This document shows, piece by piece, positions 35,544-43,690 of a DNA stretch of 64,000 bases (position 1 is the first letter of the stretch; the number at the start of each line of letters is the position of its first letter). The stretch comes from Smithellaceae bacterium (GTDB lineage Bacteria; Desulfobacterota; Syntrophia; Syntrophales; Smithellaceae). The notes under the pieces were generated by a model. The model saw only the letters and a list, made by a program, of their open reading frames with translations. It had not been told where the DNA came from and searched no databases. The position numbers and the translations under genes are program-made. The DNA lies in the NCBI GenBank assembly GCA_030690945.1, contig JAUYFM010000047.1, forward strand, positions 1 through 64,000, written 5' to 3'.

Positions 35544-37307
35544 GTGCGTTTTGATGACAGTAAGATTGAAGAAATTAAAAGCAGGGTGGACATTGTCGAG
35601 CTTGCCTCCGAATATCTGACTTTAAAAAAGGCAGGCAGGAATTATTTAGGGCTCTGTCCTTTCCATCAGGAAAAAACGCCTTCGTTTACCGTCAACCGCG
35701 AAAAACAGATTTTTTACTGTTTTGGTTGCGGAGAGGGCGGCAATGTCATCACCTTGCTGATGAAAATTGCCAATAAAAGTTTCCCCGAAGCTATTAAACA
35801 TCTGGCGGAAAAAACAGGTGTTATCCTGCCGGTTCGGACCTTCGGCCGGGAAGGGCATGAAAAAGATTCCCTGCACGATGAGATTATTAATTTGAATTTA
35901 AGGGCGGCGCAGCAGTTTTCGCGCAATCTATCGTCCCCGGCAGGTAAAATCGCTCGGGATTATTTACTCAAAAGAGCCGTTACCGATGAAACCATTAAGC
36001 AATTCCGGTTGGGGTATGTGCCGGATACCTGGCGCTCCTTGACGGATTATATCGAAGGCAGCGGCTTATCTTTGAAGTTGGCCGAACAGGCCGGCCTGAT
36101 CATTGCCGGTAAAGAGGGGGGCTTTTATGACCGCTTCCGCGGCAGATTGATATTTCCAATTGAAAACGTATTCGGGGAAATCGTTGCCTTTGGCGGCCGG
36201 ATTTTGGGTGAAGGCGATCCAAAATATCTTAATTCACCGGAATCACCCGTCTATATTAAAGGGAAAAATTTATACGGACTGCAAAAGGCCAAAGAGGCGA
36301 TTCGTCAGAGCGGTTTTTGCCTGATTGTAGAAGGGTATTTTGATGCCATATCATTGTGGAATGCGGGCGTCCGCAATGTCGTCGCCACATTAGGCACCGC
36401 CTTGACCCGAGATCATCTGGAGCTTTTACGCCGTTATACCCAGGATGTTGTGGCTCTATTCGATCCCGATACGGCCGGACGAAAAGCACTGGACCGCTCT
36501 TTGGAGCTGTTTTTAGGGGCGAACATGCGCGCCCGGGCTTTAATTCTTCCCGAGGGCTGCGATCCGGACGACTATGTTAAAAAATACGGCAAGGATAAAA
36601 TCGAAGAATTAATTGCCATTGCGCCTTCCATCAGTGATTATTATATTGATAACGTTCTGGGAGATAGTAAGACGTTTGAAGAAAGCCGTGATCTGGTAAA
36701 GACGGCAATGGAATTCGTCAATAAAATCAGTGACGAAATCGAAAAGAACCTTTTCATCAAACGTATTGCGGAAAAATTGGGTATTGATCAGGCATTGCTG
36801 AAAAGGGAGGTTCATCGTAAAGAGGTTCATATCAAGCCCAAATCGGTCAGCCCGAAGCAAGATGTGAAAATAATCATGAATCCTCTGGAAATCAATCTAA
36901 TACGGCTTTTGCTGGAATATCCCCAAAAAGCGATACAGATAGAGGATGAAGAAATATTGGATTATTTTATGGAGCCTGAGCTCAAGACTCTGGGTAAAAA
37001 AATTGTTCAGGCCTATAAACTACTTGGATACATTGATATTAATGTCATTTTGTCTGCCGACGAAGAGAAGGCGCTCAGGAATAATATTTATGAATTAAGA
37101 ATTAATGCGCCAACAACCGATGACAACATGGTGGATCGCAATTTCTCCGACAATATTCGAGGAATCAAGAAGAAATGGTATAAAGAACAGCATCGGCAGC
37201 TCAAGTTGAAACTGGCTCAAGCTCAGGAAAACGGTAACGAGGATTTGCTGCAAAAATACGTATATGAAAAACAGAGTTTGATGGCTCAAGAAAAAGAGCT
37301 ACGTTAA
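35544..37307 (+). CDS. dnaG: DNA primase
   Basis: It makes RNA primers for replication. The start is GTG (35544). The 587-residue protein has the N-terminal zinc-binding domain (CPFHQEKTPSFTV with YCFGCGEGG), the RNA polymerase domain, the TOPRIM motif (LIVEGYFDAISLW, then DPDTAGRKA), and a C-terminal helicase-binding region. It is directly upstream of rpoD, as in the macromolecular-synthesis operon. Confidence 0.96.
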   Translation: MRFDDSKIEEIKSRVDIVELASEYLTLKKAGRNYLGLCPFHQEKTPSFTVNREKQIFYCFGCGEGGNVITLLMKIANKSFPEAIKHLAEKTGVILPVRTFGREGHEKDSLHDEIINLNLRAAQQFSRNLSSPAGKIARDYLLKRAVTDETIKQFRLGYVPDTWRSLTDYIEGSGLSLKLAEQAGLIIAGKEGGFYDRFRGRLIFPIENVFGEIVAFGGRILGEGDPKYLNSPESPVYIKGKNLYGLQKAKEAIRQSGFCLIVEGYFDAISLWNAGVRNVVATLGTALTRDHLELLRRYTQDVVALFDPDTAGRKALDRSLELFLGANMRARALILPEGCDPDDYVKKYGKDKIEELIAIAPSISDYYIDNVLGDSKTFEESRDLVKTAMEFVNKISDEIEKNLFIKRIAEKLGIDQALLKREVHRKEVHIKPKSVSPKQDVKIIMNPLEINLIRLLLEYPQKAIQIEDEEILDYFMEPELKTLGKKIVQAYKLLGYIDINVILSADEEKALRNNIYELRINAPTTDDNMVDRNFSDNIRGIKKKWYKEQHRQLKLKLAQAQENGNEDLLQKYVYEKQSLMAQEKELR

Positions 37308-37334
37308 TAAATAATACAGTTTGGGGGATGCCAA

Positions 37335-39083
37335 ATGGCCAAAGAAATACAATCCGATGAATTTAAGAAATTACTTTCTCTGGGAGAAGAAAAAGGGTTT
37401 TTGACCTACGATGATGTCAATGACATGCTGCCGCCGGACGTCAATTCGTCTGATCAAATAGATGATATTATTATGTTATTTGGAGAAAAGAATATTGATA
37501 TCATCGATATCGAACAGGGTGAAAAGCTGGTGGTTAAAAAGCCGGTGGAAGATGTCCTGCCGTCAAAATTTCCTGAGGCGCTGGCGCTCGCTCCCGGCGC
37601 GGGCAAGACCGGGGACCCGGTAAAGATGTATTTGCGTGAGATGGGACTGGTTTCGCTTTTGAGCCGTGAAGGCGAAGTGGAGATCGCTAAAAAAATCGAA
37701 GAGGGCGCCCGTGAAACCATGTGGGCCATTTTCAGTTTAAGCGTTTCAATTGCAGAAGTACTGAGTATTGGTGAAAAACTGGAATCCGGCGAGATTCGTG
37801 TCAAAAACGTAGTGGATAATATTGAAGACGAAGAAGGATTCATGGAGGAGGACGAGCATAAAGAGAGAGTGCGCAAGTTGATTGCTCGAATTCGCCTTTT
37901 TAGCGATCGAAACAAAGTTTTGCGAGAGAAACTCAAATCCAAAACCATGAAACCCAAGCAGCGGGAATTATTGACGGCGGAATCGGAAAAAAACGCAAAG
38001 AATATTATCACGCTTTGCCGGAAAATCCGTTTCAGCAAAAAACAAATGCACCGTTTTATTGCACGGCTGAGATTTTTTACGGATGAAATTGAAAGATCCG
38101 AACGTGTGATTAATCAGTTTAAAAGGGAATCAGGCTTGACGCTCACGCAAATGGAAAAAGCCTGGTCTCAAATGAAGAAATCCAAACTCGATGAGAAGCG
38201 AGCCGCGAAGGAAGCGAAAGTTTCTATTGATTGGTTACATCGGAGCCATGAGGCCATTGCGGAAGCACAAAAACGGATAAAACACATTGCCAAGGATGTG
38301 GGTATTCCGACAGCCACATTAAAGAATGTGGTCGACTCCATCGAAGACGGCGAAGCCAAGGCTGAAATTGCCAAAAGAAAGCTGGTGGAAGCCAATCTGC
38401 GGTTGGTCGTCAGCATTGCCAAGAAGTACACTAATCGCGGCTTGCAGTTTCTGGATCTGATTCAGGAAGGCAATATCGGATTGATGAAAGCGGTTGATAA
38501 ATTTGAATATCAGCGCGGCTACAAGTTTTCCACTTACGCGACATGGTGGATTCGGCAGGCTATTACGCGTGCCATTGCCGACCAGGCGCGTACGATTCGG
38601 ATTCCCGTCCATATGATTGAAACAATCAACAAACTGATTCGGACATCGCGCTACCTGGTGCAGGAATTGGGACGCGAACCGACCCCGGAGGAAATCGCCA
38701 ACAAAATGGAATATCCGCTGGAGAAGGTGCGGAAGGTTCTGAAAATTGCCAAAGAGCCGATTTCCCTGGAAACGCCGATCGGCGAGGAGGAGGACAGCCA
38801 TCTGGGTGATTTTATCGAAGACAAAAAAATCATGTCTCCTTCGGAAGCAACGATCAGCATGGATCTGGCGGATCAGACGCGTAAAATCCTGTCTACGCTC
38901 ACGCCGCGTGAAGAAAAGGTTCTGCGAATGCGTTTCGGGATTAGTGACCGTCTAAGCGCGGTTGGTCCGGATGAAGGTGTGCCGGTTGATATCGTAGAAT
39001 CCGACATCGAAGAGCCGGCAGTTATCGAAGAGGAACCGTCAAAAAAAGCAAAGAATTCCTCCCGGAAGCGCGCGGCAAAATAG
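37335..39083 (+). CDS. rpoD: Primary-type sigma factor lacking region 4.2
   Basis: The 582-residue protein has region 1.1 ([21 protein letters not shown]), 1.2 ([16 protein letters not shown]), the long non-conserved insert, and regions 2 and 3 ([18 protein letters not shown], then [20 protein letters not shown], then [15 protein letters not shown]). Region 4.1 is present ([17 protein letters not shown], to residue about 536). The expected -35-binding helix-turn-helix (TLEEVG...VTRERIRQIE) is absent. In its place are about 46 residues with an acidic stretch ([17 protein letters not shown]) and a basic end ([13 protein letters not shown]). Other frames and the following 300 bases do not restore region 4.2. 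Either the sigma factor is naturally altered, or there is a chimeric 3' end. Confidence 0.85.
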   Translation: MAKEIQSDEFKKLLSLGEEKGFLTYDDVNDMLPPDVNSSDQIDDIIMLFGEKNIDIIDIEQGEKLVVKKPVEDVLPSKFPEALALAPGAGKTGDPVKMYLREMGLVSLLSREGEVEIAKKIEEGARETMWAIFSLSVSIAEVLSIGEKLESGEIRVKNVVDNIEDEEGFMEEDEHKERVRKLIARIRLFSDRNKVLREKLKSKTMKPKQRELLTAESEKNAKNIITLCRKIRFSKKQMHRFIARLRFFTDEIERSERVINQFKRESGLTLTQMEKAWSQMKKSKLDEKRAAKEAKVSIDWLHRSHEAIAEAQKRIKHIAKDVGIPTATLKNVVDSIEDGEAKAEIAKRKLVEANLRLVVSIAKKYTNRGLQFLDLIQEGNIGLMKAVDKFEYQRGYKFSTYATWWIRQAITRAIADQARTIRIPVHMIETINKLIRTSRYLVQELGREPTPEEIANKMEYPLEKVRKVLKIAKEPISLETPIGEEEDSHLGDFIEDKKIMSPSEATISMDLADQTRKILSTLTPREEKVLRMRFGISDRLSAVGPDEGVPVDIVESDIEEPAVIEEEPSKKAKNSSRKRAAK

Positions 39084-39085
39084 TA

Positions 39086-39114
39086 TTGACAAGCGCCGCA
39101 ATTGGGTATATTTC
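39086..39114 (+). promoter_or_regulatory. tRNA promoter overlapping the end of rpoD
   Basis: TTGACA (39086-39091) begins three bases after the rpoD stop codon. TATATT (39107-39112) follows at 15 bases, or TATTTC (39109-39114) at 17. It predicts a start near 39120, about 43 bases before the mature tRNA. Confidence 0.6.
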
Positions 39115-39162
39115 AACGAACCTTGATGCCGGTTTGATCCGCGCAAATGCTGAAAAAATGGC

Positions 39163-39238
39163 GGGCCTATAGCTCAATTGGTAGAGCCACCGGCTCATAA
39201 CCGGTAGGTCCCTGGTTCGATCCCAGGTGGGCCCACCA
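39163..39238 (+). tRNA. tRNA with CAT anticodon (Met elongator, or Ile2)
   Basis: The 76-base cloverleaf has a 7-bp acceptor stem GGGCCTA/TGGGCCC, D arm (AGCTCAATTGGTAGAGCC), anticodon stem ACCGG/CCGGT with loop CTCATAA (anticodon CAT), T arm with GGTTCGATCC, and encoded CCA. It lacks the GGG/CCC pairs of the initiator anticodon stem. Elongator Met and lysidine-modified Ile2 tRNAs share this anticodon and cannot be separated by eye. It is just downstream of rpoD. Confidence 0.95.
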
Positions 39239-39395
39239 AATTTCGCAAGAACGGAATCTCAATGATGAATAGAAAAACACGATTTTCACAAGCAAGGAGT
39301 TGTTGCGATACTGCCATTGATTTAATGGTTGTGATGAGACAAATCAAATTGTCATGTCACGGCTCACAGAATCAAGCACATAGCAAGGCTATCTG

Positions 39396-39427
39396 AAAAT
39401 GCACCCCCAACAGGTGCATTTTTTTTT
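39396..39427 (+). terminator. Rho-independent terminator downstream of the tRNA
   Basis: AATGCACC / GGTGCATT, an eight-base stem with loop CCCAACA, followed by TTTTTTT. It would end the rpoD/tRNA transcript about 160 bases after the tRNA. Confidence 0.85.
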
Positions 39428-39479
39428 AGTTGGACTCAAATTTCAGAAGCGAAGCGCGTTGAAATTTGAGTCCAACTAA
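39426..39479. repeat. Perfect 20-bp inverted repeat
   Basis: TTAGTTGGACTCAAATTTCA and its exact reverse complement flank a 14-base spacer (GAAGCGAAGCGCGT). A perfect match this long suggests recent origin or a selected function. It overlaps the T-run of the preceding terminator. It has the look of a MITE-like or REP-type element. Confidence 0.7.
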
Positions 39480-39600
39480 TCCCGCGAGGCGGGGTTAGTT
39501 ACACCTTTGCAAAAGTGAAATGCAAGCGGAATTGGCAAGTCGAACTTATCCCGCGCAGCAAGGCGAAGCGGGGTTATTAAAGTAATAAAGGAGAAAATGT

Positions 39601-40320
39601 TTGAAAGAAAAATTATTGTTGTTAATCAGTTTACAGGAGTGTGATACGCAATTGGTCAAGCTTTCCTCTAAAAAGATTAAACTGCCGGAAAAGATTAGTA
39701 AGATGGAAGAGGACTTTCGGCTTTATCAGGAAAACGTTGAGCAGAATAAAAGAAAGTATGACGAACTCAAAGTTCGGCGCGCCGAATGTGAAACCAAGGT
39801 TAAAAAACTTAATGAAGGAATGATCAAAACCAAGGAAAGGCTGCTGGAGGTTAAGAATAACAAGGAATATCAGGCCATGCTCAAGGAAAATGAAACGGCC
39901 GAGAAGACGCGGGGCGATATTGAAACCCAGATCATTGCGCTCATGGAAGAAATGGATAAACTCTCCGTGCTGGTGAAAAATGATGAGGAAACTTTAAAGC
40001 AGGCTGGAATCAAGCACGAAGAGGAAAAGAAAATCATCGAGGATGATCTGAGTGCTGTGGACGCCGATACGGTGAACTGGGCTTCGAAACGTGATGGTTT
40101 GCAAAAGACAGTTCCTGCCGATCTTCTGGCCCAATACGAAAGAGTCAAAAAGCGCAATAACGGTGTCGGTGTGATATCCGTATGGAAAGCCGTCTGCAAC
40201 GGTTGCCAGATGAAGATTCCGCCGCAGCTGTATAACGAACTTCAGCGTTCCAATGATCTGCTCAGTTGTCCCAATTGTAACCGGATCATGTATTTTCAAA
40301 ATCAGGAAAAGTCCGCCTAG
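39601..40320 (+). CDS. Coiled-coil zinc-ribbon protein
   Basis: The start is TTG (39601) with AAAGGAG seven bases upstream. The 239-residue protein has a long antiparallel coiled coil (about residues 10-165) and a C-terminal zinc ribbon (CNGCQMKIPP, then LLSCPNCNRIMYF). This matches the C4-type zinc-ribbon family (DUF164-like) thought to act in nucleic-acid or secretion-related scaffolding. It is followed by an RNase H, in an order often seen in this phylum. Confidence 0.85.
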   Translation: MKEKLLLLISLQECDTQLVKLSSKKIKLPEKISKMEEDFRLYQENVEQNKRKYDELKVRRAECETKVKKLNEGMIKTKERLLEVKNNKEYQAMLKENETAEKTRGDIETQIIALMEEMDKLSVLVKNDEETLKQAGIKHEEEKKIIEDDLSAVDADTVNWASKRDGLQKTVPADLLAQYERVKKRNNGVGVISVWKAVCNGCQMKIPPQLYNELQRSNDLLSCPNCNRIMYFQNQEKSA

Positions 40321-40327
40321 TCTTTTT

Positions 40328-40741
40328 ATGGAAAATAAAACGGTGAAGTTGTTCAGTGACGGGGCCTGCCGCGGCAACCCCGGTATTGGTGGGGCCGGCG
40401 CGGTGATCACCGATGCAGCGGACAATATTCTTTGGGAGGGCAAGGAGTATTTAGGTCACTGTACGAATAATATTGCCGAATATAAAGCACTGATTCTGGG
40501 ATTAAAAGGCGCGCAGGCACAAGGATTCAATCAATTGGATGTTTATCTGGATTCGGAGTTGTTGGCCAACCAGATTAATGGTTCCTACAAAGTAAAAAAT
40601 GAGAATCTGAAAATCTTAATGCAGGAAGTCCGCAGCCTGCTTTCTTCCTTTAAATCCATTCACGTCAAGCATGTTCTGCGATGTCACAACGCGCAAGCGG
40701 ATGAGCTGGCCAATTTGGCTATTGATGAGTATAAAGGTTAA
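40328..40741 (+). CDS. RNase HI-like ribonuclease
   Basis: The start MENKTVKLFSDGAC (40328) leaves seven bases after the previous stop; the ORF-track start lies within that gene. The 137-residue protein has the catalytic acids of RNase HI: SDGACRGNPG, NIAEYKAL, LDSELLANQI and ADELAN. It cuts the RNA strand of RNA-DNA hybrids. It is the short, minimal type without a basic protrusion. rnpB lies 90 bases downstream. Confidence 0.9.
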   Translation: MENKTVKLFSDGACRGNPGIGGAGAVITDAADNILWEGKEYLGHCTNNIAEYKALILGLKGAQAQGFNQLDVYLDSELLANQINGSYKVKNENLKILMQEVRSLLSSFKSIHVKHVLRCHNAQADELANLAIDEYKG

Positions 40742-40792
40742 AGGCTGAAGTCCGAAGGTTAAAAAATAGAAATCATTTTTCACGAAGATATC

Positions 40793-40821
40793 TTGAAAGA
40801 AATCCAAATCAATTGTAAGCT
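40793..40821 (+). promoter_or_regulatory. Candidate rnpB promoter
   Basis: TTGAAA (40793-40798), 17 bases and TAAGCT (40816-40821) predict a start near 40828, a few bases before the P1 stem of RNase P RNA. The -10 match is modest. Confidence 0.45.
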
Positions 40822-40834
40822 GCTTTACAGGCCG

Positions 40835-41201
40835 GAGAAGATCAGATGATCGCGGGCAGATTATATCTGCCGGAGGAAAGTCCGAGCTCCACAGGGCAGG
40901 ATGGTCGCTAACGGCGACTGGGGGCGACCCTAAGGAAAGTGCCACAGAAAATATACCGCCCGTCGAATGACGGGTAAGGGTGAAATGGCGAGGTAAGAGC
41001 TCACCGCTTTTCCGGTGACGGAAAAGGCATGGTAAACCCCATCCGGAGCAAGACCAAATAGGAGAACGTTTAAGGGCGGCCCGCCTGATGTTCTCGGGTA
41101 GTGTCGCTAGAGGCGGCAGGCAACTGCCATCCCAGATGAATGATCATCGCTGCGTTAAGGGTAACCGAAGCGCGGAACAGAACTCGGCTTATGATCTTCT
41201 C
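40835..41201 (+). ncRNA. rnpB: RNase P RNA, type A
   Basis: The P1 arms GAGAAGATCA and TGATCTTCTC close a 367-base RNA. The conserved core is recognised: GAGGAAAGTCCGAGCTCCAC near the 5' end, the ACAGAA block (GCCACAGAAAAT), GGTGAAATGGCGAGGTAAGAGCTCACC, and AGGCAACTGCC with the final CGGAACAGAACTCGGCTTA. It matures tRNA 5' ends. A terminator follows. Confidence 0.96.
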
Positions 41202-41226
41202 TTGTGCCTGTTCTGATCCACATAAT

Positions 41227-41260
41227 AAAAAAGGCCGAATTGAGAAATTCGGCCTTTTTT
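41227..41260. terminator. Bidirectional Rho-independent terminator
   Basis: AAAAAAGGCCGAATT / AATTCGGCCTTTTTT with a four-base loop lies between rnpB and the convergent cache-domain gene. A- and T-runs flank both sides. Confidence 0.93.
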
Positions 41261-41282
41261 ATTCGATGTAAAGCAACTTTAT

Positions 41283-42593
41283 TTATTTATCATCATCATC
41301 GTCGTCATCATTGAGTGCGGACAGGTCACCTTCCGAACCTTGCGGCACTTCCGCCTGGATAGAACGTCCTATGCCACGCATCAGGAGTACCATGATGAAA
41401 AAGAGTATAACCATCGAAGCAATGATAATCAGGATAACGGTTGCAGTCCATGCCTTAGCTTCTTTCTCGATATTCTGAGATACTTTGGTTGCTGCTTCAT
41501 TGTATTTTTCAACTTCCACGCCCATACCGATCCAACCAAAACCGGCGGGTTGAGTCAAGTTTGTTGCATAAAACTTAATCGGCGCATAAGCAACGAATTT
41601 GGTATTACCGGCAAACTTATAAGTGATAATCCCCGATTTTCCAGCCGCCGCATTTTTGGCGATATTTTGCAAATTCGGGTCCATGAAGCCCAGCGAATTA
41701 AGATCCAGAACTTCGATGCCCTTTTTGGTTGATTCCGCAACGTTCTGTTCGGAAAGCGCAGGAACAAGATTACCTGCGTTGTCCAGACCGATGATATGGT
41801 AGTCATTGGGATGAGAAATCACATAACCACGGTCATCAACCATAAAAGAATAGTTGCCCGTTGTGGCGTCTGCTTCAAAAACATGCTCCGCCTGAGTAGG
41901 AATGATTTGATCGGTAAATTTCGCCAGCTGACGATAGTCCATAGCCAGACTGATGATGCCGGCAAATCCGTCTTTGGAAAAGACGGGTGTCGAAAAGCGA
42001 ATAATTCCCGAAAATCTCTGTCCCTTTTCAAACGCTGCTTTATCGACGTAACTGCCTGTTACCGGAGCAACATACACTTCGCCCTTATTCAGAATTTTTG
42101 TTTTAGCAAAATAATCTTCAGTTTTATATGTTGTATTGGTCGGATTGCTGACATTAACCAGTTTTCCCGCCTGACCACCAACGATTTTAATTTGTTCGTT
42201 GCCGTTTTTGTCAATCAGAGCAATCTCTTTATACAGCGGGCTTAGCACCTGTTGGATTTTGCCGTCTATTTTGACCCAGAGCGGTTTTTTATTTTCAACA
42301 ATAAACTGTTTGTATGCAGCTTCCGTTGCCGGAATAATGGTAGCAACAAGCAAATCCTTTTTGCGCTCCATTAGAAAGTTGGCAACTTCGTCTGCTGTGT
42401 TGATGGCACGCATTTTTATTTCTTCCTGAGATTTCTGGTCGAGAACGTTAACGGTTCTCGCCTTTATGGTATCCCCCAGCCTGAACATGCCATTGGCAAT
42501 CAAGAATGCCATCAGTGATAAGGGGATTACGATAAGCAGGAAGAACACGCCTCCTACAGTAAGATACTGCTTCTTTTTCTTAGATTCTGCCAT
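41283..42593 (-). CDS. Membrane-bound dCache sensor protein without an output domain
   Basis: The 436-residue protein has an N-terminal TM helix (GGVFFLLIVIPLSLMAFLIANG), a periplasmic double-cache domain of about 330 residues (with IALIDKNGNEQIKIVGGQ, VYVAPVTGSYVDKA, FMVDDRGYVISHP), and a second TM (WTATVILIIIASMVILFFIMVLLM). After it come only about 35 residues, ending in DDDDDDDK. No HAMP, kinase, methyl-accepting, GGDEF or HTH domain follows. GGGGGA precedes the ATG. It must signal through a partner or act as a periplasmic binding protein. It is 48 bases downstream of atpE on the same strand. Confidence 0.8.
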   Translation of the reverse strand: MAESKKKKQYLTVGGVFFLLIVIPLSLMAFLIANGMFRLGDTIKARTVNVLDQKSQEEIKMRAINTADEVANFLMERKKDLLVATIIPATEAAYKQFIVENKKPLWVKIDGKIQQVLSPLYKEIALIDKNGNEQIKIVGGQAGKLVNVSNPTNTTYKTEDYFAKTKILNKGEVYVAPVTGSYVDKAAFEKGQRFSGIIRFSTPVFSKDGFAGIISLAMDYRQLAKFTDQIIPTQAEHVFEADATTGNYSFMVDDRGYVISHPNDYHIIGLDNAGNLVPALSEQNVAESTKKGIEVLDLNSLGFMDPNLQNIAKNAAAGKSGIITYKFAGNTKFVAYAPIKFYATNLTQPAGFGWIGMGVEVEKYNEAATKVSQNIEKEAKAWTATVILIIIASMVILFFIMVLLMRGIGRSIQAEVPQGSEGDLSALNDDDDDDDK

Positions 42594-42641
42594 TACTATT
42601 TCCCCCTAACCTAGGTTATTTTTGTGGTTAACTTGTTTATA

Positions 42642-43016
42642 TTAACCCAAAAAGTAACGCATGAAGGGGTTGGCATAAAGCAGTACGAGAGAAACGACCA
42701 GTGCATAAATGGCGATCGATTCGGCCATGGCCATACCAATCAGCATGGTCATCATGATTTTGCCCTGTACGCCTGGGTTTCTTCCTACTGCCTGACAAGC
42801 TCCACTTGCTGCTGTTCCAATGCCTAAGCCTGCGCCAACGGCTCCCACACCTATTGCGATTCCCGCGGCTAACATGGCTCCAACGGCGAAAATAGCTTTT
42901 GTGTAAGATTCACCTGCTGGTATTGTTTCTGCTGCAAAAACGAGCGAACTCGATAAAAGCAGAACTACTACTGAACCAAATGCTGTTAAAATTACCATAC
43001 CCGATTTGTGTGACAT
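42642..43016 (-). CDS. atpE: F-type ATP synthase subunit c with N-terminal signal peptide
   Basis: The start MSHKSGMVILTAFG (43016) has AAGGAG six bases upstream; the ORF-track start 23 codons earlier has none. The 124-residue protein has a signal peptide (ILTAFGSVVVLLLSSSLVFAAE), then two helices: GAMLAAGIAIGVGAVGAGLGIGTAASG and IGMAMAESIAIYALVVSLVLLY. The ion site Glu is in AES. Ser follows it, and Tyr is five residues after it, as in Na+-type c subunits, but the helix-1 Gln of that motif is Ile here. The gene is apart from other atp genes in this window. Confidence 0.9.
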   Translation of the reverse strand: MSHKSGMVILTAFGSVVVLLLSSSLVFAAETIPAGESYTKAIFAVGAMLAAGIAIGVGAVGAGLGIGTAASGACQAVGRNPGVQGKIMMTMLIGMAMAESIAIYALVVSLVLLYANPFMRYFLG

Positions 43017-43083
43017 GTTTGTCTCCTTTCCTAGCCCAATGTTTATTATTAACCCTCGAATGCATAGCATGTTTTTTGATACC

Positions 43084-43112
43084 ATTCAAAGAGGAATTAA
43101 CTCAAATGTCAA
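43084..43112 (-). promoter_or_regulatory. Candidate atpE promoter
   Basis: The minus strand has TTGACA (43107-43112), a 17-base spacer and TTGAAT (43084-43089, four of six consensus bases). A start near 43077 gives a leader of about 60 bases before atpE. Confidence 0.5.
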
Positions 43113-43256
43113 TCGGGAGAACGTTAATGCACGAGATGTGCCATTGCTGGAATATGGGGGATAATTTCCAGATATTGTTTTTTTAAATTAAGGAAAGTCG
43201 AAAACCAGATGATCTAATTTGTTGAGATTCCTTTAATTCATTTCTGAGGAGGTCAA

Positions 43257-43331
43257 TGAAAAAAAGCGAATGTCTTTTTTTTAAAAACACAGATTAGTTT
43301 AATATTAAATTATGATTTAATGTTTTGTTAA
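43257..43331 (+). CDS. Possible 24-residue leader or small membrane peptide
   Basis: ATG is preceded by GAGGAGGTCA, a near-perfect ribosome-binding site. The frame reads MKKANVFFLKTQISLILNYDLMFC and stops. The sequence is basic at the start and hydrophobic after, like a very small membrane peptide. It may be chance in AT-rich DNA; the only real support is the SD. It is about 180 bases upstream of the next gene. Confidence 0.25.
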
Positions 43332-43510
43332 ACGGGCTACCATAAAACATTCAACCACGAAAATAGGGTATGAACCAATTTTTCATTGTGTTAAATGGAA
43401 ATAAATCATTTTATATTTCTGTTGAAATTTTACGATAATGTCGTTACGATTAAAATCAAATCGGGATAATGATATAAAAATATCAAGAAGTCACAATATA
43501 AAGGATTGTC

Positions 43511-43690
43511 ATGCAGGAGCTTTTAACAGCGGTAACTTACCCCATAGTCTGGCTCATTTGTGCTTATCTCTTAAAAATTGAAAGTGGTCTGGCAAAACTG
43601 CTGATTTCGCTGACAGCGGCAATCCTGGTTTACGTTTTAATCGGTATCAAGCGAACTCAAAAAGAAAATCATAAGGAAAATGAAGATTAA
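43511..43690 (+). CDS. Small two-TM membrane protein upstream of a histidine kinase
   Basis: This 59-residue gene is missing from the ORF track. AAAGGA lies five bases before the ATG. It reads MQELLTAVTYPIVWLICAYLL, then GLAKLLISLTAAILVYVLIGI and a charged end KRTQKENHKENED. Two helices and a cytoplasmic tail are predicted. Its TAA is immediately followed by the GTG start of the histidine kinase (TAAGTG), so translation is probably coupled. It may be an accessory subunit of the kinase, which is inference from position. Confidence 0.6.
   Translation: MQELLTAVTYPIVWLICAYLLKIESGLAKLLISLTAAILVYVLIGIKRTQKENHKENED

Larger units (their letters stand above)
39239..39600. other. Repeat-rich intergenic region downstream of the tRNA
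   Basis: The 362-base gap has no supported gene. It contains the terminator at 39396-39427, a perfect 20-base inverted repeat at 39426-39479, and two short CCCGC/GCGGG hairpins at 39481-39493 and 39547-39576 that share the sequence GCGGGGTTA. The right end carries the SD (AAAGGAG) of the zinc-ribbon gene. Confidence 0.6.
43017..43510. other. AT-rich intergenic region between divergent genes
   Basis: The 494-base gap holds the atpE promoter at its left end and the SD for the 59-residue membrane protein at its right end. A 24-codon ORF with a strong SD lies at 43257-43331. Otherwise it is AT-rich with no hairpin of note. Confidence 0.6.

Noticed and set aside
39163-39238. Initiator tRNA-Met
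   Set aside because: The anticodon stem lacks the three G-C pairs (GGG/CCC) and the first acceptor pair is a normal G-C pair.
38900-39238. Simple one-base frameshift as the cause of missing RpoD region 4.2
   Set aside because: Neither other frame across 38930-39083 nor the following sequence encodes a VTRERIRQIE-like helix-turn-helix.
41283-42593. Methyl-accepting chemotaxis protein
   Set aside because: The periplasmic sensor fits, but there is no HAMP or signalling coiled-coil domain after the second TM.
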